64,000 nucleotides of DNA from JACNKJ01 sp964344565 (GTDB taxonomy: Bacteria > Krumholzibacteriota > Krumholzibacteriia > JACNKJ01): assembly GCA_964344565.1 (NCBI GenBank), contig CAYFNT010000003.1, positions 1 to 64,000 of the forward strand. Reading direction: 5' to 3'. Under the pieces are notes generated by a model. It was not told the origin of the DNA. It saw only the letters and a program-made list of their open reading frames with translations, and searched no databases. Position numbers and translations under genes: made by a program. Shown here piece after piece: positions 46,471 to 57,091 of this stretch (position 1 is its first letter; every line of letters begins with the position of its first letter).

Positions 46471-47373
46471 TCACTCCTTGAGTCCGCTGGAGGCCATGGA
46501 CGAGATGATCTGCTTCTGCGCGAAGAAGTAGAGGATCAGCAGTGGCAGCACGCTGAGGGTGGTGGCCGCCATCATCAGGCCGTACTCGGTGCCCTCTTCC
46601 TGGCTGAAGGCCGCAAGTCCGATCTGGATGGGCCGCATCTCCGGCGAGTGGGTCATGACCAAGGGCCAGAGGAAGGAGTTCCAGCTGCCGATGATGGTGA
46701 AGATCACGATGGTCACCAGGATGGCCCGGCTCAGGGGCATGACGATGGTCCAGAGCACCTTGAATCGGCTCGCTCCGTCGATGGTCGCCGCGTCGAAGAG
46801 GTCCTGGGGAATCGTCTTGAAGTGCTGCCTGAGCAGGAAGATCGAGAAGACCTTCACGGTCCAGGGCACGATGAGGGCGTAGTAGGTGTCGAGCCAGTGC
46901 AGCCTCGCCATGATGATGAAGCTGGGCACCAGGTAGACCGGCTCGGGCACCATCATCATGGCCAGGAAGACCATGAAGATGATGTCGCGGCCCTTGAATT
47001 CCATGCGGGCGAAGGCGTAGGCCGCCAGGGCGCTGGTGACCACCACTCCCACCACGCAGGACAGGGCCACGAAGATGGTGTTCAGGAAGTAGCGACCGAA
47101 GGGCGCGCTCTGCCAGGCTTCCACGTAGTTGGCGAAGATGCGTCCGATGCTCAGGGACTGTCCCTCGGTGGGCGTGCCCGCCTCGCCGAAGCCCGGCATG
47201 AAGATCTGGGGGATGAATCCGTAGGGATCCCGCGTGATCTCGAGGGTGTCCCGGAAGCTGGTGGAGGTCATCCACACGAAGGGCAGCAGCATGGTGAGGC
47301 TCGAGACGATGAGCAGCAGATGGATGGCCGCGCGCCCGCCCATCCTCCGGATCATGCCTTCGCTGGCCGCCAT
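46471..47373 (-). CDS. ABC sugar transporter permease (MalG/UgpE type)
   Basis: 300 residues, six membrane segments. The EAA loop FDAATIDGASRFKVLWTIVMPL, which docks the ATPase, lies at about 200-225. It pairs with the other permease encoded 9 bp upstream, and the stop lies 1 bp before the solute-binding protein gene. No ATP-binding subunit gene is in the window, so a shared MsmX/UgpC-type ATPase elsewhere is expected. Confidence 0.93.
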   Translation of the reverse strand: MAASEGMIRRMGGRAAIHLLLIVSSLTMLLPFVWMTSTSFRDTLEITRDPYGFIPQIFMPGFGEAGTPTEGQSLSIGRIFANYVEAWQSAPFGRYFLNTIFVALSCVVGVVVTSALAAYAFARMEFKGRDIIFMVFLAMMMVPEPVYLVPSFIIMARLHWLDTYYALIVPWTVKVFSIFLLRQHFKTIPQDLFDAATIDGASRFKVLWTIVMPLSRAILVTIVIFTIIGSWNSFLWPLVMTHSPEMRPIQIGLAAFSQEEGTEYGLMMAATTLSVLPLLILYFFAQKQIISSMASSGLKE

Positions 47374-47382
47374 CGTTCGCTC

Positions 47383-48372
47383 CTAGTAGTGCACGCGCTT
47401 CTCGGCCACACGCCGCTGCACGATGGTGAGAGTGAGGATGATGATGAAGAGCACCAGGGCCACGGCGCTGGCCCGTCCCAGGCTGGCCGGCGGCGTGAAT
47501 CCCTTGTCGAAGAGGTAGTAGACCAGAACCTTCGTGGAGTCTTCCGGGCCGCCGGGAGGCGAGGTCATGAGGTAGACCAGGCTGAAGGTCTGGAAGCTCA
47601 CGATGGTGCTCATGATGAAGACGTAGAAGGTAGTCGGGCTGAGCATGGGCCAGGTCACGTAGCGGAAGAGCTGCCAGTTGCCGGCACCGTCGATGCGCGC
47701 GGCCTCGTACTGCTGCTGGGGAATATTCTGCAGTCCCGCAAGGAAGATCACGATGTTGTAGCCCAGGCCCTTCCAGGTGTTCACCAGGGCCAGGCTGATG
47801 AGCGCCAGGCTCGGCCCACCCGCCCAGTCGGGAAGATGGATGCCGATGGAGCCGGCCATCATCTGAAAGATGCCCCGGCTTTCGGACAGCCATCCCAGGC
47901 GGCCGGCGCCCAGACCTTCCAGCAGGAAATTCAGGATGCCGATCTCGGGTTCGAGGATCCACTTCCAGATCACCGCCACGGCCACCATGCTGGTCACCAC
48001 CGGAATGAAGTAGACCATTCGGTAGAGACCCAGGGCTCGGATCTTCCGGTTGAGCAACAGGGCGAAGAACAGCGAGGCGAAGATGGCCGGCGGCACCGTG
48101 CCCAGCACGAACCAGAGCGTTGTGCTCAGGGAGTGCCAGAAGGTCGGATCCTGAAAGAGCTTTCCGTAGTGCCCCAGGCCCACGTAGCCGACCAATGCTC
48201 CCATCTTGATGTCGAAGAAACTGAAGGTGAAGGCGGCAAGAATGGGCACGAGGCGGAAGGTGAAGACCACCGCCGCCGCGGGAAGGATATAGAGAAGCGC
48301 CGATGCGACGTCGAGTCGCTTTCGACGAAGCATGCGCTGCCTGAGTTGTTCGGGACTGAGTTCCTGACTCAT
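47383..48372 (-). CDS. ABC sugar transporter permease (MalF/UgpA type)
   Basis: 329 residues. A short cytoplasmic N-terminus (RQRMLRRKRLD) precedes six or more membrane segments. The EAA loop is YEAARIDGAGNWQLFRYVTWPML. First gene of the importer operon; ATG with GGAG five bases upstream. Partner of the MalG-type permease downstream. Confidence 0.93.
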   Translation of the reverse strand: MSQELSPEQLRQRMLRRKRLDVASALLYILPAAAVVFTFRLVPILAAFTFSFFDIKMGALVGYVGLGHYGKLFQDPTFWHSLSTTLWFVLGTVPPAIFASLFFALLLNRKIRALGLYRMVYFIPVVTSMVAVAVIWKWILEPEIGILNFLLEGLGAGRLGWLSESRGIFQMMAGSIGIHLPDWAGGPSLALISLALVNTWKGLGYNIVIFLAGLQNIPQQQYEAARIDGAGNWQLFRYVTWPMLSPTTFYVFIMSTIVSFQTFSLVYLMTSPPGGPEDSTKVLVYYLFDKGFTPPASLGRASAVALVLFIIILTLTIVQRRVAEKRVHY

Positions 48373-48579
48373 GGCACTCCGGGGTATTACTGGGAAGAAC
48401 GGGTAACTTTATGTAGCCGAAAGGCAGGTGTCAACGGCTTTGGGAACTTCGGGAAAGGATGTGCAAAGGCCCGCCCAGGCGGCCGATTTTTCCGTTGCTT
48501 CCCCGGGGGATCCTTTGAAGACTGCCCTCTGATCCACCCCTTCCGGCTGGCAGCGGGAAGCGGACAGCGGGAGGCCCCA

Positions 48580-48915
48580 TTGGTCCTGTTATTCATCATC
48601 GTTCTGGATCCCGAGAAGCTCGAGGAAATCCTCGAAGCCTTCCTGGAACTCGGTATCACGGGCGCCACGGTCCTGGACGCCCGCGGCATGGGACAGATCC
48701 TCTCGGAGGAAGTGCCCATATTTGCAGGTCTTCGCAATCTTTTCCCCGGCGGACAGAGCGAGCACTCGCTGGTGCTTTCCGTGGCCGAGGAATCGAAGGC
48801 CGATCAACTACTTGAACAGATCCCTGGAATCTGCGGCTCCCTGGAAGGGCGTGGAACGGGGATTGCTTTTACGGTGCCCGTATCCAAGGTCGTGGGACTT
48901 GCCAAAGAGCTATAA
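48580..48915 (+). CDS. PII-like (GlnB-fold) regulatory protein
   Basis: 111 residues. The pattern LEEILEAFLELGITGATVLDARGMG, VPIFAGLR and GTGIAFTVPVSKVVGLA fits the compact PII-like family related to nitrogen regulatory proteins, without the uridylylated T-loop Tyr region of GlnB. Such proteins bind nucleotides and control partners; none is adjacent here. TTG start at 48580 with GGGAGG about six bases upstream. Divergent from the ABC operon. Confidence 0.72.
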   Translation: MVLLFIIVLDPEKLEEILEAFLELGITGATVLDARGMGQILSEEVPIFAGLRNLFPGGQSEHSLVLSVAEESKADQLLEQIPGICGSLEGRGTGIAFTVPVSKVVGLAKEL

Positions 48916-48941
48916 ACCGGGATTTGACATTCTTTTCCCGG

Positions 48942-48971
48942 TTGACCCCCCCTCTGGATTCAGGGTATAAT
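48942..48971 (+). promoter_or_regulatory. Strong sigma-70-type promoter for the dockerin-like gene
   Basis: TTGACC (48942-48947), 18-bp spacer, TATAAT (48966-48971). A start near 48978 gives a leader of about 150 nt before the ATG at 49131; no known riboswitch fold is recognised in it. Best promoter match noticed in the window. Confidence 0.7.
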
Positions 48972-49130
48972 TGGGTTCACTTGAAACTTGGGCAGTGCTT
49001 TCCTGCTCATGGATCTTGGAAGTTCCCCTGCTTCCATAAATGGCAAAGCACCTTAGCTTGACCGGTTCAGCCCCTCTGCTTCATGACTAGAGCTGTAGCA
49101 CCGGGGGCGGCCATCTTCAGGAGGTTATGA

Positions 49131-49754
49131 ATGGCCAAGAGGAATTCCACCCTTGCCCTAGCAGCCCTTTTCGTCATGGGCCTGGTCGTGGTGGCCAGCG
49201 CCGGTATCCCTGATCCGGCCAACTCCACCGCTTGGGCCGACAACTGCGGCCGTTTCACCATCGCTCCCGGCGGCGGTGAGACCCTGGTCGAAGGTACCAA
49301 CGACTACACGATTCACTGCCAGATTCTGGACATCAACGGCAACGCCGTGAGCATGGCCGCCACCGACCTGACCCTGTTCCACCCGGACGTCGCCTTCGGC
49401 GCCGGTCAGAGCAGCCAGGCTGATGCCGGTACGGATGCCAACGGTGAGACCATGTTCAGCGACAATCCCGGCACCATCGATGGTGGCGTGACCAACGATC
49501 TGAGCGGCGGAATCATCTGCGACGATCTGGATCTGTACGTGATGGCTTACGACATCACCATCAACAACGGCCTGCCCGTTTGTGTGGCCGTGGACAGCCC
49601 GGATCTGGACGGCAACCAGCTCGTGAACATCGCCGACTTCGCGAAGTTCGCCGCTGACTACAATGGCGCGGGTCCCTTCGACTCCTGCCATGACTATGCC
49701 GAGAGCGGAGCCACCGACATCGCCGACTTCGGCGTCTTCGGTAGCTACTATTAG
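49131..49754 (+). CDS. Secreted dockerin-like protein 1
   Basis: 207 residues. Signal peptide (about 1-24, ending VVASAGIP). A beta-rich domain with TVAPGGGE-type and AATDLTLFHPDVAFGAGQ motifs covers about 30-150. The C-terminus has two dockerin/EF-hand-like calcium loops: DLDGNQLVNIADFAKF and GATDIADFGVF. The gene follows a consensus promoter and is closed by a strong terminator, so high expression is likely. GGAGG lies before the ATG. Cohesin partners are not in the window. Confidence 0.78.
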   Translation: MAKRNSTLALAALFVMGLVVVASAGIPDPANSTAWADNCGRFTIAPGGGETLVEGTNDYTIHCQILDINGNAVSMAATDLTLFHPDVAFGAGQSSQADAGTDANGETMFSDNPGTIDGGVTNDLSGGIICDDLDLYVMAYDITINNGLPVCVAVDSPDLDGNQLVNIADFAKFAADYNGAGPFDSCHDYAESGATDIADFGVFGSYY

Positions 49755-49828
49755 AGACTGATTTCGAAACGCCTCGTGCGTTTCTTGGCCCCCTGGGCTA
49801 AACCGGAATCACAAGTCCATTGAGCAGG

Positions 49829-49858
49829 AAGGGGAGAGCTTTGCTCTCCCCTTTTCTT
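49829..49858 (+). terminator. Intrinsic terminator after dockerin-like gene 1
   Basis: AAGGGGAGAGC and GCTCTCCCCTT form an 11-bp stem with a TTT loop, followed by TTCTTTG. Strong and well placed 75 bp after the stop. Confidence 0.9.
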
Positions 49859-49943
49859 TGTTGGGCGCGGGTCAGGCCCATCATGTACACTGGAGTCATG
49901 GATCGCTTGGAACGAATGGGTTGGGCTACCAGGGAGGAAACCC

Positions 49944-50567
49944 ATGATCAGATCGATGCTCTCGCTCGGAATCGCTCTGCTACTCCCCGCTCTGTCGCTG
50001 GCCAGCGATATCCCTGATCCGATTTTCAGCCACGCGGTAGCCGAGAACTGCGGCCGCTTCACCGTCGCGCCTGGAGGTGGAGAGGACCTGGTCGGTGGGA
50101 ACAACGACTATCGAATCCATGTCTGGTGCCTGAACTCCGAAGGCAATCCGGTGCCCATGGCCGCCACGGACATCACCCTCTTTCACCCCTCCCTCGCCCT
50201 CTGTCCCGGGCAGGCATCCCAGGCCGATGATCACGCCGACGAGGATGGCCACGCGACCATCAGCGGTACCATCAGCGCGGGACTCACGGGCGATGGATTC
50301 GACGGAGTCGATTGCACCGAGACCTTCCTCTACGTCCTGCTTTTCGATATCGTGATCAATGATGGAGAACCCGTCTGCGTGGCCGTGGACAGTCCCGACT
50401 TGAACGGAGATCTGGAAGCGGGCATCGTCGATTTCAGCAAGTTCGCCTACGGCTATCAGGGGGCGCACGATTTCGATCCATGCCATGACTTCTACGAAGA
50501 CGGCATCAGCACAATTTCCGATTTCGCCGTGTTCGCCTCGTACTACAACCAGGCTCACTGCGAATAG
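49944..50567 (+). CDS. Secreted dockerin-like protein 2
   Basis: 207 residues, the same length as its upstream paralog. Signal peptide (MIRSMLSLGIALLLPALSLA). Shared features are IPDP after the cleavage site, ENCGRFTVAPGGGE, AATDITLFHPSLALCPGQ, and dockerin-like loops DLNGDLEAGIVDFSKF and ISTISDFAVF. More Cys residues than paralog 1. GGAGG six bases before the ATG. It is 8 bp from the downstream crotonase, perhaps by chance of spacing rather than shared function. Confidence 0.76.
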   Translation: MIRSMLSLGIALLLPALSLASDIPDPIFSHAVAENCGRFTVAPGGGEDLVGGNNDYRIHVWCLNSEGNPVPMAATDITLFHPSLALCPGQASQADDHADEDGHATISGTISAGLTGDGFDGVDCTETFLYVLLFDIVINDGEPVCVAVDSPDLNGDLEAGIVDFSKFAYGYQGAHDFDPCHDFYEDGISTISDFAVFASYYNQAHCE

Positions 50568-50575
50568 GACGCACC

Positions 50576-51331
50576 ATGCTCCAAGTGGAACTGAATAGCC
50601 GACGGGCATTGCTGCGGCTCGATGATCCTCCCCGCAACATGCTGACGCCCGAGATGCTCGAAGGCATCCTCGTGGGGCTCGAACGCTTCCGGCAGGCGGG
50701 CTCCCCCACCCTGCTCCTGGCCTCCACGGGCAAGCACTTCAGCACGGGCTACCCCATCGACGCCATTCCCGAGAACATCTTCCACGCCGACGCGGCCGTG
50801 CGTGATCGCGATCCCTTCCAGCGGGTGATGAATGAGCTCGCGCGCTACGAGTCGCCCATCGTGGCGGCGGTGCAGGGCGACGCCTACGGTGGCGCCATCG
50901 AACTCTTGAGTTGCGCCGACATCCGCATCGGCGTGGAGGGCTCCCGCTTCGCCCTGCCCTCGGTGCGCCTGGGACTGGTCTACAGCCACTCGGGCATGCG
51001 GCGCCTGGCCAGCCGTCTCGGCGCGCCACTGACCCGCGAGATGCTGCTCACGGGCTCGGCCATCGGCGCCCGACGCGCCCACGAGGAGGGATTCCTCAAT
51101 CGGCTCGTGGCTCCCGAAGACCTGGAAGGGGAAACGGAGGAGGTGCTGGAGGCGATCGGCAAGGGCACCGATCTGGCCCTGCGCGGCACGCGCAGACTGC
51201 TCAATCTGCTCGACGAGTCCGAGAGCCTGCCGCCTGAGATTCTCGACGAGGTGGCCGCCCTGCGCCACGAAGCCTACTGCAGCGAGGAATCGAAACGGGC
51301 GCGGATAGAGTTCGGGAAGAAGAAGGGATAG
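50576..51331 (+). CDS. Enoyl-CoA hydratase/isomerase family protein with altered active site
   Basis: 251 residues, crotonase fold. The segment GGAIELLSCADIRIG keeps the first catalytic Glu, but the second catalytic position is Ser (FALPSVRLGLVYSHSG instead of LPEV). The oxyanion region at STGYPIDAIP also departs from the usual AGADI. It may be an isomerase, decarboxylase or thioesterase-type crotonase rather than a hydratase. It converges with gatB at 7 bp. Confidence 0.8.
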   Translation: MLQVELNSRRALLRLDDPPRNMLTPEMLEGILVGLERFRQAGSPTLLLASTGKHFSTGYPIDAIPENIFHADAAVRDRDPFQRVMNELARYESPIVAAVQGDAYGGAIELLSCADIRIGVEGSRFALPSVRLGLVYSHSGMRRLASRLGAPLTREMLLTGSAIGARRAHEEGFLNRLVAPEDLEGETEEVLEAIGKGTDLALRGTRRLLNLLDESESLPPEILDEVAALRHEAYCSEESKRARIEFGKKKG

Positions 51332-51338
51332 CAGACGG

Positions 51339-52771
<1,433 letters not shown>

Positions 52772-52775
<4 letters not shown>

Positions 52776-54214
52776 GGGGCCTCCTCGAGATGAGCGAGGG
52801 CCTTGCGGCGGATCTCACCGAAGGGAAAGGCGCGCTCCAGGGCGGCGGCGGCCCGAATGAGGGTGGGCTCGTCCAGGGGACGGGCCCAGATCTGGGTGCC
52901 CAGGGGCAATCCCGAATCCAGGCCGCAGGGGAGGCTGGCGGCGGGCAGTCCGGCCAGGCTGGCCGGCAGGGTGAAGATGTCCGAGAGGTACATGGCCAGG
53001 GGATCGTCGCGCTTCTCGCCCAGGCCGAAGGCCGGTGTGGGCGTCGCTGGAACCACCATGAAATCAACCGTTTCAAAGGCCTTCTTGAAGTCGTTCCGAA
53101 TGAGGGTTCGGGTCTTCTGGGCCCGCAGATAGTAGGCGTCCACATAGCCGGCCGAGAGGGCGAAGGTGCCCAGGAGGATGCGCCGTTTCACCTCGGCCCC
53201 GAAGCCAGCGCTCCGGTTGGCGAGGAGTAGTTCCTCGAGGGTTTCGGCCTCCTGACGCGGTCCGTAGCGCAGGCCGTCGTAACGGGCCAGGTTGCTGCTG
53301 GCCTCGGCCGTGGCGATGAGGTAGTAAGCGGCCACCGAATGACGCGCATGGGGCAGATCGATCTGGACAGCCTCGGCGCCGGCTTCGCGTAGGGCCTCCA
53401 CCGATTCCTCGAAGACGCGGGCGGGACCCGGCTCCAGGCGCATCCAGTCGCTTTCCCGGGGAATGCCGAAGCGCAGGCCCTTCACCCCGCGATCCAGTTC
53501 GGGCTGCAAGGCTGGCACCTCTTCGTCCAGACTCGTGGCGTCCAGGGGATCGAGGCCCATGAGCTGTTCCAGGGCCAGGGCCGCGTCGCCCACGTCGCGG
53601 GTGAAGGTGCCGATCTGATCGAGGCTGCTGGCGAAGGCCACCAGGCCGCTGCGGCTCACCCGGCCGTAGGTGGGCTTCACCCCCACCACGCCGCAGAAGG
53701 CGGCCGGCTGGCGGATGGATCCCCCCGTGTCGGTGCCCAGAGCCAGGGGCACCATCTCCGCGGCCACCGCGGCGGCCGAACCGCCGCTGCTGCCCCCGGC
53801 GCTTCGGGACAGGTCCCAGGGATTTTTCGCCGCGCCGTACTTGCCGTACTCGGTGGACGAGCCCATGGCGAACTCGTCCATGTTGGTCTTGCCGAGGTAG
53901 CGGGCGCCGGCGTCCTCCAGACGCCGCGTGGCGCCGCCGTCGTAGGGAGAGATCCATCCCTCGAGGATGTTCGAGGCGCAGGCGGTCAGGGTTCCGCGGC
54001 GGCAGAGATTGTCCTTGAGGGCGAAGGGAGCGCCGGCGAGGGGGCCCTCGGCGAGGTCGGCATCGGCCGCCCGGCGGTCCCAGTGGGCGAAGGCGTTCAG
54101 CTTGGGATTGAGCGCTTCGATGCGGGCGAGGCAGGCTTCGGCGAGTTCACGGGAATCGAAGTCGCCCCGTTTCAGACCGGCCACGGCCTCGCGGAGTCCC
54201 GGGCGCTCAGACAT
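52772..54214 (-). CDS. gatA: Asp/Glu-tRNA amidotransferase subunit A
   Basis: 480 residues, amidase-signature fold. Catalytic triad Lys67 (FALKDN), Ser142 (SAGGSSGG) and Ser166 (GTDTGGSIRQP), with the spacing of known GatA enzymes. It hydrolyses glutamine and passes ammonia to GatB to correct Glu-tRNAGln and/or Asp-tRNAAsn. It overlaps gatC by 8 bp. Confidence 0.97.
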
Positions 54215-54509
54215 GCTCGTCCTCGCCGATGACTGGGGGCACGCGGAAATGGCCGTCTTCGCTTTCGGCCGCGCCGGACAGGGCGGTCTCGGTGCCGAGT
54301 CCGGGACGGGGCTCGTCGTCGCGATAGAAAGGTTCGACCTGGGTCACGTGGGAACTCGGTTCGACGCCGTCCAGATCGAGATCGGCCAGGGATTCGAAAT
54401 GATCGAGGATGCGGCTCAGGTCTCCGCGCAGGGACTCCCGCTCCTCCGGCCGGAGGGGCAGACGGGCCAGCCTCTCGATCTCGCGCAGGAGTTTGTCGGT
54501 GATTTCCAT
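54207..54509 (-). CDS. gatC: Asp/Glu-tRNA amidotransferase subunit C
   Basis: 100 residues, normal length. It opens with ITDKLLREIERLARLPLRPEE and contains LDLDGVEPSSHV, the GatC signature; it clamps GatA to GatB. First of the gatCAB genes, 8 bp downstream of the helicase. Confidence 0.93.
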   Translation of the reverse strand: MEITDKLLREIERLARLPLRPEERESLRGDLSRILDHFESLADLDLDGVEPSSHVTQVEPFYRDDEPRPGLGTETALSGAAESEDGHFRVPPVIGEDEHV

Positions 54510-54517
54510 CGTGCTCG

Positions 54518-56806
54518 CTACATGGGCTTAAGACCCGCTACACGGGCCATGAGTTTACGCGGTCCCTTTTTATCAAACATCACGATGACCCGCAACTTCT
54601 CGCCGCCGCCCTCGAGCTTGTGCACGGTGCCGGGACCGAGGCTGGGATGCATGACCCGCTGGCCCACGCGGAGGCCATCCTCCTCCTGGCTCATGTCCTC
54701 GTATTCGGGGGTATCCTGGCTGAAATCGCTCCAGTCTCCGCCGCTGGAAGGGGCGCGGGTCACGCCGCCACTGCGGCGTTGCTGCCAGCTCGAACGCGAA
54801 TCATAGCTCTGGCGCCGGGGCGCGAAGGCGTCGGCCCGGTGGGCCAGTTCCTCGCCTTCCCGCTGCACCCACTCCTCGGGAAGCTCGTCCAGGAAGCGGC
54901 TGGGCGAGGCGGGAAGCGTGTCGCCGAACTTGCGGCGGTTCAGGGCGTGGCTGATGACCAGACGCTTGCGCGCGCGAGTGACGCCTACGTAGAAGAGCCG
55001 GCGCTCCTCCTCGAGCTCGGACTCCTCCCCCACGCTCATGGCATGGGGCAGCAGGGCCTCCTCCACGCCGGTGAGATGGATGGAATCGTACTCGAGTCCC
55101 TTGGCGTTGTGCAGGGTCATGAGGGTCACCGTATTGGCGCCGGCGTCCAGGCTGTCCACGTCGGCCACCAGGGCCACGTCGGCCAGGAAGTCCACGAGGG
55201 ATCCCGGCGTGCCCACCCGCTCCTCGAGCTCCTCCTCGCCCACGGTCTGACCGAGACGTGTCTCGAAGAAGGCCTGGGCCGCGTTGACCAGTTCCTCCAC
55301 GTTTTCCTTCCGCGTTGCGGCCTGTTCAGGATCGCTGCCCTCCAGATACTCCAGGTAGGGCACCTTCTGCAGCAGACGTTCGAGCACCGTGGGCGCGGCG
55401 TCCTTTGCCGGATCGCCGCTGAGCGATACCAGCAGTTTGCCGAAGTCCTTCAGGCGCGCCGCCGCGGCCGCGGGAAGCTCCTCGATGAACTCGGGGAAGG
55501 CCGTGAGCATGAGGCCCGGCTCGAGCTCCTTGCGACGGGCGAGGTCCAGAAGTCGCGCCTCGCTGGTCTTGCCGATGCCGCGAGGCGGCGTATTGAGGAT
55601 GCGCATGAGGCTCACCGTGTCGGCGGGGTTCGCCGCGGCCTTGAGGTAGGCCAGCAGGTCGCGGATCTCCTTGCGGTCGTAGAAGCGCGTGCCGCCGATG
55701 ATGCGATAGGGAATGCGGTACTTGCCCAGAGCGCCTTCCAGGGCGCGGCTCTGGGCGTGGGTGCGGTAGAGCACGGCAAAGCGGGTCCAGTCCTGATCGG
55801 TCGAGCCCGCCGCGCGGATGCGCCGGGCCATGGACTCGGCTTCCTCGTCGTCGTCCAGGACCGTGTGCACCTGCACCTTCTCGCCCTCGTCCTGGGCGGT
55901 CCACAGGTTCTTGCCCTTGCGCGCACTGTTGTTCGCGATCACCGCATTGGCCACCTCGAGGATGGGTCGCGTGGAGCGATAGTTCTGCTCCAGGCGGATG
56001 ACCTTGCAAGCTTCCCACTGCTTCTCGAAGTTCAGGATGTTCGCCACCTCGGCGCCCCGCCATCCGTAGATGGACTGGTCGTCGTCGCCCACCACGAAGA
56101 GATTTCCGCTGGAGGATGCAAGGTGCTCGATGAAGCGCATCTGCAGGCGGTTGGTGTCCTGGAATTCGTCCACGAGCACGTAGTCGAATCGTTCGGACCA
56201 GCGGGCGGCGGCCTCCTCGTCTTCCTCGAACATGCGCACCGGGCGCGCGATGAGATCGGTGAAGTCCAGCGCGCCTGCCCGGCGCAGCCCATCCTCGTAG
56301 GCCTTGTAGACGCGGGCCAGCTGGGCTTCCTTGAAGCCCTCGGCCTCGCGGGTGAGCTGTTCGGGCCGCACCAGCGATCGCTTCAAGCGCTCGATGGCAC
56401 CCCTCGCCGACTGGGGCGTGAAGCTTCCGTCGGGCAGGGCGAGGTCGCCGATGACCCGTTTGAGCAGGGACTGCTGATCGTCGGCGTCGTAGATGTTGAA
56501 GTCGCGATCGATGCCCGCGGCATCCGAATCGCGACGCAGGATTCGCACTCCGGTGGCGTGGAAGGTGCCCAGCCAGAGCCGCTGCGCCACACGTCCCAGC
56601 GAGGCCTCGAGCCGCTCGCGCATCTCGCCGGCGGCCTTGTTGGTGAATGTGAAACCGAGGATGCGCCAGGGCGCCACGCCCTGGACCACCAGCCTTTCGA
56701 TGCGGCTGGTGAGCACTCGGGTCTTGCCGCTGCCCGCGCCGGCGATGACCAGACAGGCCCCGGCGTCGTGTTCCACGGCCTCCTGCTGAGGGGGATTGAG
56801 CTGCAC
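54518..56806 (-). CDS. UvrD/PcrA-type DNA helicase
   Basis: 762 residues, SF1A. Motif I GAGSGKT at 23-29, motif II VDEFQDTN, GDDDQSIYGWRGA, motif V TLHNAKGLEY and motif VI VGVTRARKRL. It unwinds DNA in repair and mobilises stalled replication complexes. The C-terminal ~50 residues form the tudor-like RNA-polymerase-binding patch (GQRVMHPSLGPGTV). GTG start with AAGGA nine bases before. Length and the tudor-like tail favour PcrA. Confidence 0.93.
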   Translation of the reverse strand: MQLNPPQQEAVEHDAGACLVIAGAGSGKTRVLTSRIERLVVQGVAPWRILGFTFTNKAAGEMRERLEASLGRVAQRLWLGTFHATGVRILRRDSDAAGIDRDFNIYDADDQQSLLKRVIGDLALPDGSFTPQSARGAIERLKRSLVRPEQLTREAEGFKEAQLARVYKAYEDGLRRAGALDFTDLIARPVRMFEEDEEAAARWSERFDYVLVDEFQDTNRLQMRFIEHLASSSGNLFVVGDDDQSIYGWRGAEVANILNFEKQWEACKVIRLEQNYRSTRPILEVANAVIANNSARKGKNLWTAQDEGEKVQVHTVLDDDEEAESMARRIRAAGSTDQDWTRFAVLYRTHAQSRALEGALGKYRIPYRIIGGTRFYDRKEIRDLLAYLKAAANPADTVSLMRILNTPPRGIGKTSEARLLDLARRKELEPGLMLTAFPEFIEELPAAAAARLKDFGKLLVSLSGDPAKDAAPTVLERLLQKVPYLEYLEGSDPEQAATRKENVEELVNAAQAFFETRLGQTVGEEELEERVGTPGSLVDFLADVALVADVDSLDAGANTVTLMTLHNAKGLEYDSIHLTGVEEALLPHAMSVGEESELEEERRLFYVGVTRARKRLVISHALNRRKFGDTLPASPSRFLDELPEEWVQREGEELAHRADAFAPRRQSYDSRSSWQQRRSGGVTRAPSSGGDWSDFSQDTPEYEDMSQEEDGLRVGQRVMHPSLGPGTVHKLEGGGEKLRVIVMFDKKGPRKLMARVAGLKPM

Positions 56807-56884
56807 TGAGGTGAATCCTTTGCGATGGTGTTAGGGGGCGAAGGTAAGGGAGTTGGGCGATAGAGGCAATAGGAAGAGGCTACC

Positions 56885-57033
56885 AGTCGCCAGTCTCCGG
56901 TCTCCGGTCTCCAGTCTCCGGTCGCCAGTCGCCAGTCGCCAGTCTCCGGTCGCCGGTCGCCGGTCGCCAGTCGCCGGTCGCCGGTCGCCAGTCGCCAGTC
57001 TCCGGTCTCCGGTCGCCAGTCGCCAGTCGCCAG
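56885..57033. repeat. Heptamer-repeat array D (AGTCGCC / GGTCTCC)
   Basis: About 21 tandem heptamers on the plus strand, alternating AGTCGCC, GGTCGCC, AGTCTCC and GGTCTCC. It fills most of the gap between the helicase and the four-helix-bundle gene (56807-57091). Inverted relative to array E. All frames are open, which creates spurious low-complexity ORFs. Confidence 0.92.
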
Positions 57034-57091
57034 AAAGGAGAATGGCACTCCCATTGCTCATACCATTCTCGAAACCAACCGGAGGGTAGAA

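Noticed and set aside
46327..48582. Long plus-strand open frame (46327-48915) opposite the ABC genes
   Set aside because: Only its last 112 codons (from 48580) look like a real protein; the rest is antisense to the solute-binding protein and permease genes.
48978..49130. Riboswitch in the long leader of the dockerin-like gene
   Set aside because: No conserved core of a known class could be recognised by eye; left as an unstructured or unknown leader.
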